Shown: positions 43,780-58,100 of the stretch, one piece after another
How the letters are laid out: the number at the start of each line of letters is the position of its first letter
Position numbering within the stretch: position 1 is the first letter of the stretch
DNA from: Phytophthora sp. 'mugwort'
Lineage: Eukaryota; Oomycota; Peronosporomycetes; Peronosporales; Peronosporaceae
DNA: 64,000 nt
NCBI GenBank assembly: GCA_033558025.1
Contig: JAUCEF010000016.1
Coordinates: 124,001 to 188,000, forward strand
Reading direction: 5' to 3'
The notes under the pieces: generated by a model
What the model saw: only the letters and a program-made list of their open reading frames with translations
The model's database searches: none
Told to the model about the DNA's origin: nothing
Position numbers and translations under genes: made by a program

Positions 43780-45840
43780 ATTGGAGAGAGCAGTGGCTCC
43801 TGCTGAAGCAGTCATAACGGAGACAGAGGCCCAAGTCGAAGCGGGCGCCTCCAGCAAGAAGCAGTCATCGTCTCCTAGCAAATCACAAGCGGCGTCGTCC
43901 GAAATGAAGACCGGCACGGGAAAGCAGAAGCCGCTCCCTTCATTTTTCCGCGGTACCATCGACCAATGAGATGGCTAACCGATAACAGTTTGCCTTATTC
44001 GATCGTTTCGACGACGGTATCTCGATATTTGATTCTGGTTGCTACTGAAGACCGTCATTTCACCCCCTCCCCTCGCGCATCGTCGTACAACGTTGCTGTC
44101 GACGCACATTTCAGGCTCTTTGTGAAAAGGATCACATGTCTCATGGAGTTCGAGAGCAGTTGTTTGTTCAGGCAGCGTTTGTGAACGTGATCCACCATAT
44201 CTGGACAAACGCTAAAACTAACTATCATTGGTGTCTCCCTGGTCTTTGACCACCCATGGCACTTCAAATTCATTGCTGTACTAAGAACGATGGCCACGAC
44301 TCCGCTTCTGTCGCTAGTACCAATTAAAAATCGATGTAGAATGTGTATGGTGTCGATGTTGGAGCGATGGCAGAGTTTGTCATGCCTGACACTACTCCTT
44401 CAGCTAAGAACGTGGCTAAGTTCATGGATGGCACGGAGCAGGAAGACTGCAACATGCACGTCGTGAGCTTGTGCATTGCATATGAAATAGGAATGAAGGA
44501 CAACGTCAGCCGATCTCAAGTTGATCGCGGATCTGGTGAATCTAAAGTCGTCACGCCGGGTGGTGCACTCCGGGATGGAGCTATGGTCAAGCTCCGAGCG
44601 CTAAACAATTACTTCTGTACAGGAACCGCTTGCACGAGCTAAAGCGCATCCAGACCCGGCACTTCCTCTCACAAGTAGGTCCTTTAGTGGACTGTGATGT
44701 TCGTGTAGCGTGTTCGTGTAAGCTGATCAGGAGGTCTTTTCCGAATTACTCGGCCAGGAAAGCATACTTCAGCACGCCGAGGAAGTGCGATCCGTTTGCG
44801 GCTTTAACGGCGAAAGATTGGCAACTTGCCCTTGAAATGGGAGGATTAACCTCTTTGTGGTTCAAATTGCGCTCGCGGAGACTCAGAAGGAGACCATCGT
44901 ATCGTCGTTCATGTTGGTGCTACGGAAACTGACTGAGAGGCACCTCAAGTCTAGGAGCTTTAGCTGCCTTTCGCTTCAGAGCCCCATTGTCTGAGATGAC
45001 GATAGATGACACACAACAACGCTCGATTGTTCAGTTAGATGACTTCAGCAAACCCGGTCATATTTGTCACGATCGCTGCTTGCAGCAGTTTCACAGACGC
45101 TTTCCAGTTATTGCTGTCGAAACCGTCCTAGCGCTGCTGCTTGACCCGCGCAGTAAGAACAGTGCTGCTGGCATAATTGACGACATGAGTCAGCCTAACA
45201 AGCAAACAGAGCGCCTCATTGAGCAGGCACGAGGAAGACTTGCTAAAGAGCACCTGCAGTATTTCAAGTGTCTTTTAGTGATTGTGACGAAGGCACCATA
45301 CTAGCATGCGATTCCATCCTGTATTCCAATGCTTCGGATGGAGTTCCGCAGCATTCTTGTTGCTTGGAGCTCCGGTATCTAGTAGCCATACACTGGGTGG
45401 GGGACAGAACGACACACACGTTATGGTGGAAGCTGGTGAGGTCCTTCGCAAGTGGTTTGACCTGATGTTGACTAGTCCAATGTGGTGGTGACGCAGAATG
45501 GTGGTGAGTACGAGGTGCTCAAGAAAGAGATGTGCTACCGACAGGGTGATTCTATTCGCTGGGATCTGTATGAAGTGCGCCAGCACGTAGATATTCTGCA
45601 ATGGTTTCGGGAGGTCGGTGAGCATCGATTCCCGTCGATTGCAATGCTTGTAAGAGTTTGGCTAAGAAAGACGTCATCCTCAGCTTATCAAGACCGTGTT
45701 TTCTCTACGGGCTCGGCCGTGATGAACGCGCCGCACCAGGACTGATGATGATAGAGCCGAGAAGCAATTGCTTCTACGGTAGAACCGTGAAATGGTTCTA
45801 CTCTTTCGATTCTTTTCGCCATAGTCTCCTTGATAGTTGA
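43780..45840 (+). pseudogene. hAT-family transposase remnant
   Basis: Several plus-strand frames give pieces of one transposase. SLVFDHPWHFKFIAV lies at about 44240-44285, DTTPSAKNVAKFMDGTEQED with CNMHVVSLCIAYEIGMKDN at 44388-44510, and LRALNNYFCTGTACT and LVDCDVRVACSCKLIRRS at 44590-44750. A C-terminal dimerisation-domain end is at 45590-45745 (WFREVGEHRFPSIAMLV and SSAYQDRVFSTGSAVMN). Conserved order and the hATC-like end support hAT; frameshifts and stops show it is dead. Terminal repeats were not found. Confidence 0.75.
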
Positions 45841-46087
45841 AGCTCTTGAGTTTCACCCAAGAGTAACATGCGTATGCCTATTCCCCCAAATTGTCACTAC
45901 TATCAATGTGAGTTTTCTTTGAATAGCTATACAACGCTGATATATGCCTGAGTCCGCAAACGTCAAGAAGAGCTGAAGTGATTATTTAAGATGACAATTC
46001 AATTATACATCAACAGATATTGAAAAGATATGCTCGGATATCATCCAATACATTCGCCCCAGTTGTTCCAGTTGCGATCTTTCCTTT

Positions 46088-46103
46088 TCATTCCCAGTTC
46101 TTC
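46088..46103 (+). promoter_or_regulatory. Oomycete-type initiator of the giant DUF3638 gene
   Basis: TCATTCCCAGTTCTTC matches the Inr core. The predicted start site is the A at 46090, downstream of the first in-frame ATG (46030), so translation should begin at 46153 (CAAGATGGCGG). Confidence 0.55.
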
Positions 46104-46152
46104 TCCGTGGGTTGAACATAGAGAAGCACCTGACGAAGCAAGCAAACTCAAG

Positions 46153-49100
46153 ATGGCGGTGTGGCGCTCCGCGACCTTTCTGGGCATGTTCGGTGACCCG
46201 TATCTGCGTGGCACGCCGTACGAGGCTGGAGGCGACCCGCAGGCACTCGTGGGCGCGCTCCGCGGCCTCGCGCAGCTGCTGCAGCCGCAACAGCAACAAG
46301 CCGACGAAGAGCCAGACCCCGTGATATTCTCGCTCACAGTCGATCAGGAACGGGAGCTGCAGACGACGTTGCTGCCCCAGCTGGCGTTCTGCGGTCAGTG
46401 GGCCGAGAAGGGTGCCAAGGTGGAGGATGCCGCGCAGTTTCAGGCATTCCTGGCCGAGTGGAAGGCCGAGCTCGCCAAGCTCCAGCTGAGGCAGCCCGTC
46501 TTAGTGCCTGGCGGCTATGTGGGCAATGTCAACAGCCACTCAATCATCTACGTTGTAGAGAAGACCAGCGATGCAGAGTACTCATTCACAGTGTGCAACA
46601 AGGGCCCGGGAGCCGAGATGTACCATCCCTGCAAGGTGGAGGGCAGCGCTGACAAGATCCGCGTGCAGCCATGTATCCAGATCAGCGCCATCCCGGCCAC
46701 CCGCTTCTTGGATATGGCGTTTTGGACGCTGTTGTTCTCGCTCTGGGTGCGGAAACCCCCGTCCGAATACCATCGAGTGGAGACCATTTACGATGTGCTG
46801 CTGCCCTGGCTCGCAGGTGACAAATTGCTGCCGCTCGCAAGCGAAATGACAGAGCAACGATCACGTACAGATTGGACGAGTGCAGTTTTAGGAGGTGTGC
46901 ACACGCCACAACGCAGTCAGTTGGGTTTCTGCAAGAGCGTCATCGAAGCAATGCGGTACTTGTGTCTGCGTAGTCGAGCCTTCACTAACGACGAGGTGAA
47001 GTATGCTATTCTGTACAAGATACGGTACCGCTTATTCCAGCAAGTCGTCAAAGGCTTGGAAATCGCTGAGAACCCCGCAAAAGCGATCCCAGACGGTATA
47101 TTAGACAATGCGTTGCGAACACTGTCTGCTATATCGCTGCAGGATTCGCTGCAAGGCACTCACACCGTGGCAGAAATCGATCCAGAAGCTGTCGTTGGTA
47201 TTTATTTCGCCCTGTCAAAGTCAGCGGTTTGTCATAAACTGACGAAGGTGCTATCAGCATTAAGCGAGAAGCTGCATGTTGCAGGGAAGAAGTTCGTTAT
47301 AATTATGGTCTCCGTCGACCAGGAGCAAGCCGATTACACAGCGTTCGTGGAGAGTTTACCGGGCCACACATGGCTCGTGGTACCTTTTCCCGAAATGGAG
47401 GCTCGGAAGCAACTTATCCAGACATTTGGTGTTACGAAGGTGCCTCAGCTCATTTTACGAGGACCTGATGGGACGATACTGACGCCGATGGGTAAGGAAC
47501 TGGTGATGTCAGACCCAACTGGTGCATTTTATCCATGGGTTAGCGAGGATTTTGAGTTACCAAAGTCGACTCTTTCGGTATCTGAAACAAAATGCATTGC
47601 CATGGGTGTCAAGCAAATTGGGTTGAAGACGTTGAAGCATCATGAACGCAAGAACATCCAAGTTCATGGTCTTAGCCACGTGAATAAGCTGCTGAACCAA
47701 ACCGAACGACTCATAAAGTCGATAGGGGTGACGTCTAGCTCTGAAGGCAAGAGAAAGCGTGTGACGGCGACGGTGGAAGAAATATTTCCATTTGCTCTCC
47801 ACGCTAATGTGGAATTACTTCAGCTGCAAGGAAAGGAAAGTGAATATGCGGGAAATGCGTCTGAACTCGAAATCCCAATCCTTAGCAATTTCTTGGATGT
47901 ACCCGAGCGCGTCACGTCCGTCGCCTTAGCCGTTGCAGCGTTTGTCAGGTGCGAGGCTTTGTGCGAGTCTTTGCTAAAGCGAGCTGCAGAGGGTTCGTCG
48001 TCTTCTAGGATGTCGTTACATCACGAAGTTATTCAGCTTGTCACGACTGTACTGGTCGAGGTGTTACCTATGCCAGAGCCAATTGCTGCTGACGGGACCG
48101 CGTCACTTACCTGCATGTGGCGGCAGCCTGTTACGAAGGACATGCAGCTCCGGTGCTTAAACCACCTACATTCCCTACTGATGATTCTCGGATCGGTATG
48201 GCAGTCTATGGAGCAACCAAGTCGTCAATTTGACTCTGAGCGCGCGCTAGCGGCATTGTGTGCATTATGCGTATACGACGCTCTAATCCGCACCCCGGCA
48301 GCTGACGAGCCACTCGAAATGTCGCTTTTGATGGAAGAAGAAGGGGGATATGTGCTGGCGCACACGTTCTGCAAAGCTAATTTTTCAATCCAGAAGATGA
48401 CTTCGGCGATGGAGTTTGCAAGACCAAATTTCTGTGTGGTCCGAGGCCGAGTGCTCGCTTATTTCCACAGCCAAGACGCAAAGGGCAAGCGACAGCTTTT
48501 CGATTACCACATGCCGGAGGACAAGATTGAGGTGAAGAAATACTCTACGACGCTCTTATTCTTCCGCCAGCTCATGGAGCGGTATCACTACCAGTTAATC
48601 GATCCAAACAATCAGACGCCGCCAACTGAAATGGAAGCGTTAATGGGGTGGTTCTGTAGTGATACGACGCCAATGGCAGATGATCATCCAGAAGTGGGGT
48701 TGACTCGCGACTTAGTCGTGGTGGTGAAGTTTCTAGCGACAATGGAGACAAAGGAGGTCGAGCTGATGAGACGCCGTACTGCACACCAACACTGGCAGAT
48801 GTGGCAGCTTTCGTTTGATGACTCATCAGCAACTCACCGGCGAAACTTTTTCGGTATGCGTGGATTGAATCGAATTCTTCACGCTACATTAAAATGGGAG
48901 GTGGTTAACTTTCGTGGCAGTGACCAGGATATCGCTGATGTGGAGGTGGAAGGGTTTATGGAGAGAAAGGTTTACTTTGGTGAGGGTCCGATTATTACAA
49001 GTCCTGCGAACCTGAGTGCTCTTCTCGTTAAAAGTTCAAGTAATGCGTCAGCGGGAGGTCTTCCTACTGTTATCACTGAAGACGATATCATGCATTTAAC

Positions 49101-52100
49101 CGACCTGCCTACGTACAATGGCACCTTATCTGCGGAAGAGTCTGAGTACCTCATGAGCTACTTGACGGTGCCATATACACGGATTCCACTCGTCGTGTCG
49201 TTTTTCTCCTCGCGAGACCGCGTCACATATCTGTTCAATCCGATGCTTCAGCAGCTGTTCCGTGCCGTTTTGTTCGAAGGAGGCGACTGGGTTTCTGATG
49301 AAAAGGCTGAGGAGATTTCCCATATCCCGCTGCGGAAGTCAAACCTCGTGATGCATGAAGAGGCCATTCAACGAACCTTTGATGCTCGAGTTCACCACCA
49401 GAAAAGTGAAGACCATCTTGGCACGATGAACGGACTACTTCTGAACGAATTAATTCACGCTCCAGAAGCGATAGTGGTCCCACTGCTGAAGATGCTAGAT
49501 GCTGTAAAAGAGCTGGGTGAGGCATCAGTCCATTCAGCTGATGCTCGCTTTATTCTTTTCATGATCAAATTGGGAGTAGACGTCCTGCGGTATATGACGT
49601 TTGCTCTTGACCGGTGCGTGGCTGGTGATGACCAAGCTCGAGCCGAAAATCTGGAGGGATATCGTTCTCAGCTGATGGCCTACGCGTTTGGCTTCGCGCA
49701 CACAACTCTTAACAAGTGGAGACAGGAAGCTGAAGTGGCCAACAACCTCCAAACGGCTTGCGTTATTCATTCGTATCTGGCACTTCTTCATGTGAGCTTG
49801 CGACCTTCGGAATATGACGCTGAGAAGATTTCTTCAATGATCGGTTCCATTGCATACGTTCATAATTGGCATTGTTTCGGGATGAAACTGTCCATCGACA
49901 GCGGTGACGAGAAGGGTGGACTTTCAGCAGAAGAACGGCTGCTTCGTTGGCTTCAAGCCCAAGGAATCGACACAGCCAACGTCGGCAAAAAGTCTCTCGA
50001 TAAGTACTTAAGGGGGCGACCTCTGTTTTTGAAAATTGGAATGCAAACAATTCAGGCGCCAAGCATCGTTGCACTACGCAACAGCGAGGGAAAAGAGCTT
50101 CAACTACCACCTGGTGACGTTCTCGAAGCAGAGATATTTGAAACTATTCAATTGCATCGCCGCTCGATCGTGCGATGGCTTGTAGACCTGCCGAAAGCCA
50201 ATTGCAACAAAATTTTGGGTAACATTGTTCAAATTGCTCTGCGCTCGAACGAACAAACCGACTCGTGGGATTGGATCGAGGAATCCGACATCGGGGGTGC
50301 AGGAAAATACAGCTGCCGTCAACAGGAGTTAAAGCTGGACGCCCAGACGGGAGAAATATTGTGGAGAAATGATGAGCTGAAGCCCGTTCCGGACTCGATG
50401 ACGCAGTATGCCGACTTTATGGCCATTTTTGGGAATAAATCGCTTCACTGTGGTCTTGTTGCGCGCCAGGAGCATCGCCTCTGGGTCAATATTGTTGGTA
50501 CGGATTTCCAGCTTGTCGAATGGGATGATCCAACACAAGAGATAGATCAGGGTGTTGGCGCTCCAGTGGTGTTTGAACCTGGAAGTGCGGTTAATTCAGA
50601 CGGATCAAACGACAATCCTCAAGAACTCAAAATGTACTGGGAGTGTTCATCTTGCACGTGTGCAAACTTCAACGGTGATAATCCTAATGCCACGTGCGAG
50701 GTGTGTGGAACCTCTCGTGTTGCACGTGCTCCGCCTCAGCCATCGCGACGAAATCAAGAGGAGAAGCCCAAACAACCTGGTGATGATGGGTTCCGGTATC
50801 TTGGCAAGGTTTTTTCACGTTCGTTTGATATTTATTCGGAGGAGGAACACCCGCATAGCGACGAGCAATGGTTTGTGGATCTGGTGGGCAACGCGCTTCG
50901 TCTCATGTACCCTCCCGTACCTGATAACAAAAAGCTGCCTTACACATTGTTTCTCCCTAGTGACCCGTTACCAGCCGATGCGAATCATGTTCGCTTAATC
51001 GGACTCGACCGAGGCTCTGATGACAAAGATAAGGAGAAGATTGCGACTTTCAAGGAAATTGTGGCATACCGAACAATGCAGGTGATGCATATGTATGCTC
51101 TGGTATCGCACGGGCGAAGACTCTATCGCAAGCTCATATTTACATCAAATTCTCGTCTAAGTCTCCATAGTTTCCCTTTGAACATATCTCCAGACCAAGG
51201 CCCAGTGGATCCAGCTTTGTTGCGTGCTAGTGGTGAACCTTCCGAGCGCCAACTGCAAGGAGGATCTCTCGTTATTTTGCGCAAGAACCATTTGCTCAAT
51301 GGTACTGAACAGTTCGTCCCCCCACGCCTCCTGCAGGGTGTTGTCCCGAGCTGCTTGTTGGAAAACTTCCGCTTTTGGATTGGAGAGGATGGACGTCTTC
51401 GAGGCGAACCTGTGGACACAAAGTCACAGTGGTTCCGATATCGAGTGGAGGTTGAAATAGGGGAAACTGGAGAGGCCTTTATCAGCCGGAAGTCTATCTT
51501 GACTTCGTTTTCTCGCATACATCAAGATAATCATGAGAAAGAGCGTTTACCGGCCAGTAGTCAAATGCAACCACCTCCAGCTCCAGTTCGAGCACCTGGG
51601 AGATTAGCAGCCGATATTTCTCGAACACCAACTTATCCATCACCTGATTCTGTTGAGATTAGCGATGATGACGTGGTTCAGCTCATGGCTATGGGGTTCT
51701 CATACGCTGCATGTGGGCTTGCGTTGCGGGAGAATCGTAATAATCTAGGCTTGGCAGCCCAATGGCTGCTTGATGAAAACAATCAGATGAAGATCCTTGC
51801 TGCTGAAGAATCGGCTGCGTCTGGCGAAGTTGCTCTTAGCCCCGAGGAGCAGTATGAGCAAAATATTGGACTGCTCATGAGCTTGGAGGGGTCACCTTCA
51901 CGGGTTGCAATTGAGTATGCGTTGAGTCTATTTGGCAAAGATTTGGAGCTAGCCTCAGCGTGGCTATCGGATCCTGCCAATTGTGCCGAGATTGAACGAG
52001 CAGAAACTGCTGAAAGTGATGATGCCTCGCGATCAGCGGACTCTGGAGAGAAAGGCATTACTCTGATGGAGGTTGATGAGGAATCGAAAACCAACGACGG

Positions 52101-55100
52101 AGATGGCGAAGCGCTGGAAATTGTTGAAGAAACCGTCGGAGAGACGTTGTATCTATTGAGCATGCTCGAGGCCAGCTCGACACGTGAAAGCGACGAAGTT
52201 CTTGCCTTGTCTGAATTGCTTAGTCGCGTGGAGGATCTTTCGCATATATTGGTCTGGTGTACCAATAAGGATGGTGTAGGCGCGCCTTGTGGCTTGTCGT
52301 CTATTGCTTTCATTGAGCTACCAAGATTGAAATTGAAGCTTCAGCCGAATAAGGATCCCACGTCGAGACGTGTCCGTCTTAACGTAATGGATCAAAACGG
52401 CTGGTTTGTGAGCGATCTGACTGTTGCAATGTCGGAAGAGAGTTCCAAATACCTTCGGGGACTAGTTGAGATTGCTCCGGATTGCTTCGTCCTTGAGTCG
52501 GACACGACGGATCTCAAACTCATCTGTCCTAATCACGATTTGTATCGCCCGGCGATTCGCGGAGAACCGTTTTCCTCGATCCTCGTTAGCGACCGTGGCT
52601 CGGTGGGATGGCAGCAAGCAATGGAGACAAGATTCTACACGTATGCTGTTCATTCCAGCAACACTTTTCTGCTTCCTTCTTCTCTCAGCTCGACACTGTA
52701 TCTGATTCTTACTAGCTTGCTCACCCGTAATTACGCGGCAGCAATGGAGTTAATCATGGGATGCAACGTGGACGTGAAGTTTACTGACGAAGAGAAGCGA
52801 GTGTTCGACCAGTTGTCCAAGACACTTGATGACCGTCATCCGAATGCTTGTGCGTGTCGTGTTCGCTTATCACTTGGTATTGCCTACAGTGACAATAAGG
52901 CTCCCTGGAAATTAAGTGGCGAGCTGCATGACTACCTCACGACAAGCGACCACGTAGACGCTTCTTGCAAGCTTACTTTAGAGGAAGAAAAGGAAGCTCT
53001 AGCGCGCTGCCACCAGCGATCTCCTCTGCTGTTGCTGCGCAAAGAGTTTTGTGATCACGTCCAGACGGATACTGCGACTACAATTGACTTTAAGATCACT
53101 CGATCACGCGTTGGTGGACAACCCTGGCTGAAGCTTTGCTTGTATAGCAAGGGGTATCTTGCGGCACACGGTAAAAAACTCTCGACCGTGCGATATAGCC
53201 GGCCGAAGCATGGAATTGGGATCGACAACAAGTTCTTGATTGATGACGAGGAGGCGGGCAAACTCGTATGGAATTGTGCGGTTGTTGGTGACGAGATAAG
53301 CGGAACAAACCGAGGCCTGGGCTTCCTTTTCTTGTATGAATGCCTGAATCAGCAGCTTGTCGTCCGCCTGGGTGGCGATGATTGCACACGATCCTTCGGT
53401 GATTTGTTTGCACGCTTCCTGCACTTAAAACTGTCGAGATGGGGGCGTGAAACTGTGGATGATGGCGAAGAAGAGTGTGCCCCGTCGTACGCGATGGCGC
53501 AGTTAGCAATGGTGGTCGCGCATCCGAATGGTGGGTGGCCTTCATCGCCGTGTGACCAAGAGAGTGTGCACATGCTCTCACGTGGTGCCAATTTGTACTC
53601 CAAAATGACGGTGGGGACAATGCTAAAACACTTTTTTGACTTTGGTGAGATGGAGTTCCAATCGAAGCTTGAATCTGAGGAACACCAGACTCGTGTGATT
53701 GGGCCGATTAAGGCCCAGTTTAGTCAGCTACATCATACTGCCGAGCGTATGTTTGAGATCCCCATTGCTCCCACAAACGGCTCGAAGACCTTCGACGCAT
53801 CGAACGCATCTTGTGGCGAACGGCTCTTCACGGGAGTCAAGAACAGCCCCATCAATCCTGAGTTCCCACTGGAAGCGCTTGATGTCAAGCGTTTCGTCAC
53901 CTTCTGTGACCCAGAGGCGGAGGTGGGCACAGTATTACCGTTTGACCTCTCGAAGCACCCGGTAGCGCAAACTGCGGCTGCAAAAGATTTACTTAAACGA
54001 CTTGGCGACGACATTGCCATCAATGCCCAAGCAGTGAACGGAAGCAAAGATGCGTTTATCACGGGTGTGACTCCGATGAATTTGTCATCGGCTCGTGAGC
54101 AAACCCCAAGCAGTTCTGCGATTGAAACCCTTCAAAACCTAATTCGTCTCTGTGAAAAGATGAGAATGAGTGACCGAAAGATGGTAGAGGAGGGTATTGC
54201 GATGCTCGAAATGCTACTGAACGAGATCCGGGGCGATATTCACGGGAATCCAGAGCAAGTCATATCAGCCGATCGCTTTATGATGCAGCGTCACGTTGGT
54301 GTTTACCCTCGAGTAACCTTCGACTTCCTCACATCTCTTTTGGCATCTAACTCATTTGAAACAGATTTGAAGGCTCGTAATCCCTTCGCGGTAGATGCGA
54401 CACCGGATCTGGTGGAGAAGATCTTGCTGGTTCTCTTCCTTTGCAGTCGCATTGTGCACATCAACCGAACTGTACAGGCAGCTCGTGCACTTTTAAAACA
54501 TCTCAACGGCCTGACTACTTTCCAAAGTGGAGAGGATTGGTCCAGCAGAGTGAAGATGACTCGTCAATCGTCACGTGACTTGGCTGACATGTTACTATCG
54601 AAGCGATATTATCTCCATGGATCTGCAACAGGAAACTCGTCGGGGTGGCGCTTTGATCCTCGATTTTTGGTATTTGAATACGTCTTCGACATTCTGCTGC
54701 GCGGCCGACAGGTCCAAATGATTGACAGCTTTTTGACGAGTCTGGCGAAAGGCAATTCCCGCGTCCAACAGATGATCATGGGCGCTGGAAAAACGACGGT
54801 CGTGGGGCCTTTGTTAACCTATATCCTCGCTGATAAGGAGCATCTTGTGACTCATGTCATGCCCACGGCTCTTCTGGAACAGTCTCGTCAGGTGCTGCGC
54901 GGTCGCTTCAGTAATTGTGTCCTGCGTAAACGTATTTTTACGTTTGAGTTCGATCGCGCTATTAGTGATGACCCGGCTGCTGCCTTGCAGATGTTTACAA
55001 AGCTGGATCGTGCTCGTCGGCACGGCGATGTGGTCTGTGCCTCTCCGGAGTCCATCAAATCAATGATGCTAAAGCTCGTTGAGCTACTGCATTCACTAGA

Positions 55101-58100
55101 TGAATCCTCCGACATCATTGAGCTACCCCTTTCTTCGTCGTCACAAAATATTAGGCGCCTGAAGCGTGTGCTTGAAAATCGTTCCGAAATGGCTGACGAA
55201 CTGCACAAGACGTTAAGACTATGGCAAAATGGCATTTTGATTATGGATGAGGTGGACGTGCTGTTACACCCATTGCGGTCGGAGCTCAACTTCCCGATCG
55301 GGAATAAGTTCCCCATTGATCTCGCTGCCAATCGATGGGAACTCCCCATTTATTTGATTGACGCTATTCTTGCACCAGCAAATGCCTCTAAAGCCCCTTC
55401 TGGTTTGATCCCGCAATTGCAGGTCGTGTTGGATGAAGGATACGCTGCTCATACGCTTCAACGTTTCCCACACCTCGTGCTTTTGGACATTGAGTTTTAT
55501 GAGGCTCGTATGCTTCCGTTGCTTTCTGAAATTGCAATTGAATGGCTGCTGAAGCTCTTCCGTATGGGCAAAATGGAGGTTGCAGTCGACCGGATCAAGT
55601 ATTACTTGGAATGTCCGCGTACAGACCTTCATACCGATGTTTCTCTTCGTGCTGATATCGAGAATGGCCTGTCGGAATCTTCCATTAAGCTGCTTAATCT
55701 TGCTCGGGATTGGTTGCGAACAATTTTGCCTCATGTTCTTTCCAAGATCAACCGAGTGTCCTATGGGCTCCTAAGAGGCGAGCATCAATCGGCTGCCGCT
55801 TCGGGCAACAGTGGTGGCAACGCTCATTCACGAATGATGCTGGCCGTACCATTCATTGGAAAAGATGTTCCGAGTCGCTCGTCCGAGTTTGCACACCCCG
55901 ACGTGTTGATTGGATTGACCATTCTTGCTTATCGGTACGAAGGCATCCGCTTATCAGATCTTGTACGCATCGTATCGCAGCTCAAGCAGGACTTTAGTCG
56001 CCAGCTTGGACCGCGTGATCAGCGGCCAGCCAGTGCCATGTTTCGTGAATGGGTCCGTACTGGTCTAGCTGCAATTGCTGTAGGAAAGCAAGAAGCGTCG
56101 GGTGGTGTACTTCCCTTGCCTTTATTCCAGCTTCGCGATTCAGCGCAAGTAGCCCGGCTGCACTTGTTGGTTGCTAAGCTTGCTGGTGTGGTGTATTACT
56201 ACGTTCGACAGCATGTCTTCCCATCGTGTATGAACTTTCAGAAGCTGAAAATCTCAGCGTGTGGTCATGAACTCGGTAGCAATTCGCTGTTCGCGAAACG
56301 TATTGGGTTTTCAGGAACACCGTCAAACCTGTTACCGATGGATCTGGGCGAGTGCTACTACGAGCCTCGCAGTGATGGCAGCATCTTTGAAGCACTCACT
56401 AACAAGCGGATTGTATCAATCGAGCGTAAAGTGGAGTGGACGGCACGGAGCTTGCTGTTGGATATTGCACATGCCCAGCCACCAGTGCATGCGCTCATTG
56501 ACACAGGTGCACTGATCACTGGTTTTGATAACCAAGAAGTAGCCACTTTTCTGCTGGTAGAACTACCCACGGAGATGGAAGGAGTCGTGTATTTGGACGA
56601 GGATGATCGACAGATGATCTTGCTGCGTGATCACAACGCACCCATGCCGTTAGTGCAGTGTGGATTAAGTCCAAGCAAGAGATTCACATTCTATGACCAA
56701 GTGCATACCACGGGCATGGACATCAAACAGTGTGTGAATGCACGTGCTGTCGTCACGTTAGGCAAAGATATGACCTTCCGAGACTACGCCCAAGGAGCTT
56801 ATCGTATGCGCGGGATTGCTACAGGGCAGTCCATTTGCCTCTTCCTCATTCCTGAAGTCGAGAACCGCATTAGGCATGAGATGAAGGTTGCTCATGTCGA
56901 GTTGAACTCGCATGGTACAACGCAACAACGGCTGGATGAATTCCTCCTACTAGTGCCAGCGTGGCTGCTCATCAACTCGATGCGCATGGAATCGATGCAA
57001 CTTGTCCAGCTTTCGCTTCAAGAGCTTCACAACACGTGGCGCCGGCGTGCTCTTCACTCTTTGCTGGATGAAATTGCTGCAGCAACGGCTAAAGACGCCT
57101 CGTTATCATCACGGCTGCGTCGGTTTATTGGCCGTGACGATGATAGTTTAAAGGCTTGGCTTCGCCAGTGCATAGCCATATTCCGCGTGGAGATCTCGTA
57201 TACCGTGGATGCTGTCGTACCGACAAAGAAACAACTTTCGGATGTTATTGGGAAATTAATTGTGAGCCATGAAGCCTTTTTAATTACAAGCGAAGAGACA
57301 GCTCGTGTCACCGCTGTAAAGCAACGACTGGCACATTCATCAGGAAGCCAGCAGCAAATTCTTCCAGAAGATGGATCTGAACAGGGTGATCTTCGCCTCA
57401 CAGCAGAAGTTGTGCATGAGAACGAGGCTGAAGCGGAAGAAGAGGCTGAAGAGGAAGCAGAGCAGGAAGAGCAGAAAATGAGTGCGTTCACGCGTGATGA
57501 CGAGCACCCAATTCCATGGAGCACCTCAGTTCTTTCTCAACCACCAACAGGCGCTGCTACACACTCAACTGGAGACGAAGAGATGAAGACAGCAGCTCAG
57601 CAACAGCAAGAAGAAGAGGCAAGCGTGTTCTACCCGTTTGCACAATTCCAAGCCCACTCGGAGTGTCCAAAAGTCGCATTTCCACCGGAGCTGCTCATGT
57701 CTGGGAACTTTTTCCGACGTCGATGGGTGGGGCTTGGCGAACGTCGTGTTAAGAACGTCGGCCTTATTCTTGAGTGGTCACCGTTACTCCACCAGGAAGC
57801 AATGAAGACGGTTGTGCAGCGGCTCTTTATGGCGTTCATGGCCGCCGAAGAATCTGGTGGTAATGCGAACGAAATCGCGGTGAAGGCTCTTCAAGCTGCT
57901 GCTGAAATAGCTACAACGAGTCGAGACGCGGTTCCTGACGCAGTGAAGGATGCTGTGGCAATAGCGACGAGGAACATGCCAGTGTATCTGGCAACATTGT
58001 CGCTTGCTGAGGGCGAGACGATTCGTCGCATGATCCACAAGAAGCACCCCGTGTTCCAGATAAGTCAAGTGCAGCTTCGTACCAGCGAAGGTGAACTTGT

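Noticed and set aside
29038..46080. RxLR or Crinkler effector genes in the gene-poor block
   Set aside because: I looked for a signal peptide followed by an RxLR/dEER or LFLAK-type motif on both strands and saw none.
46030..46152. Upstream ATG adding 41 residues to the giant protein
   Set aside because: It lies before the predicted transcription start at 46090, and the peptide is unlike the rest, while ATG 46153 has a good context.
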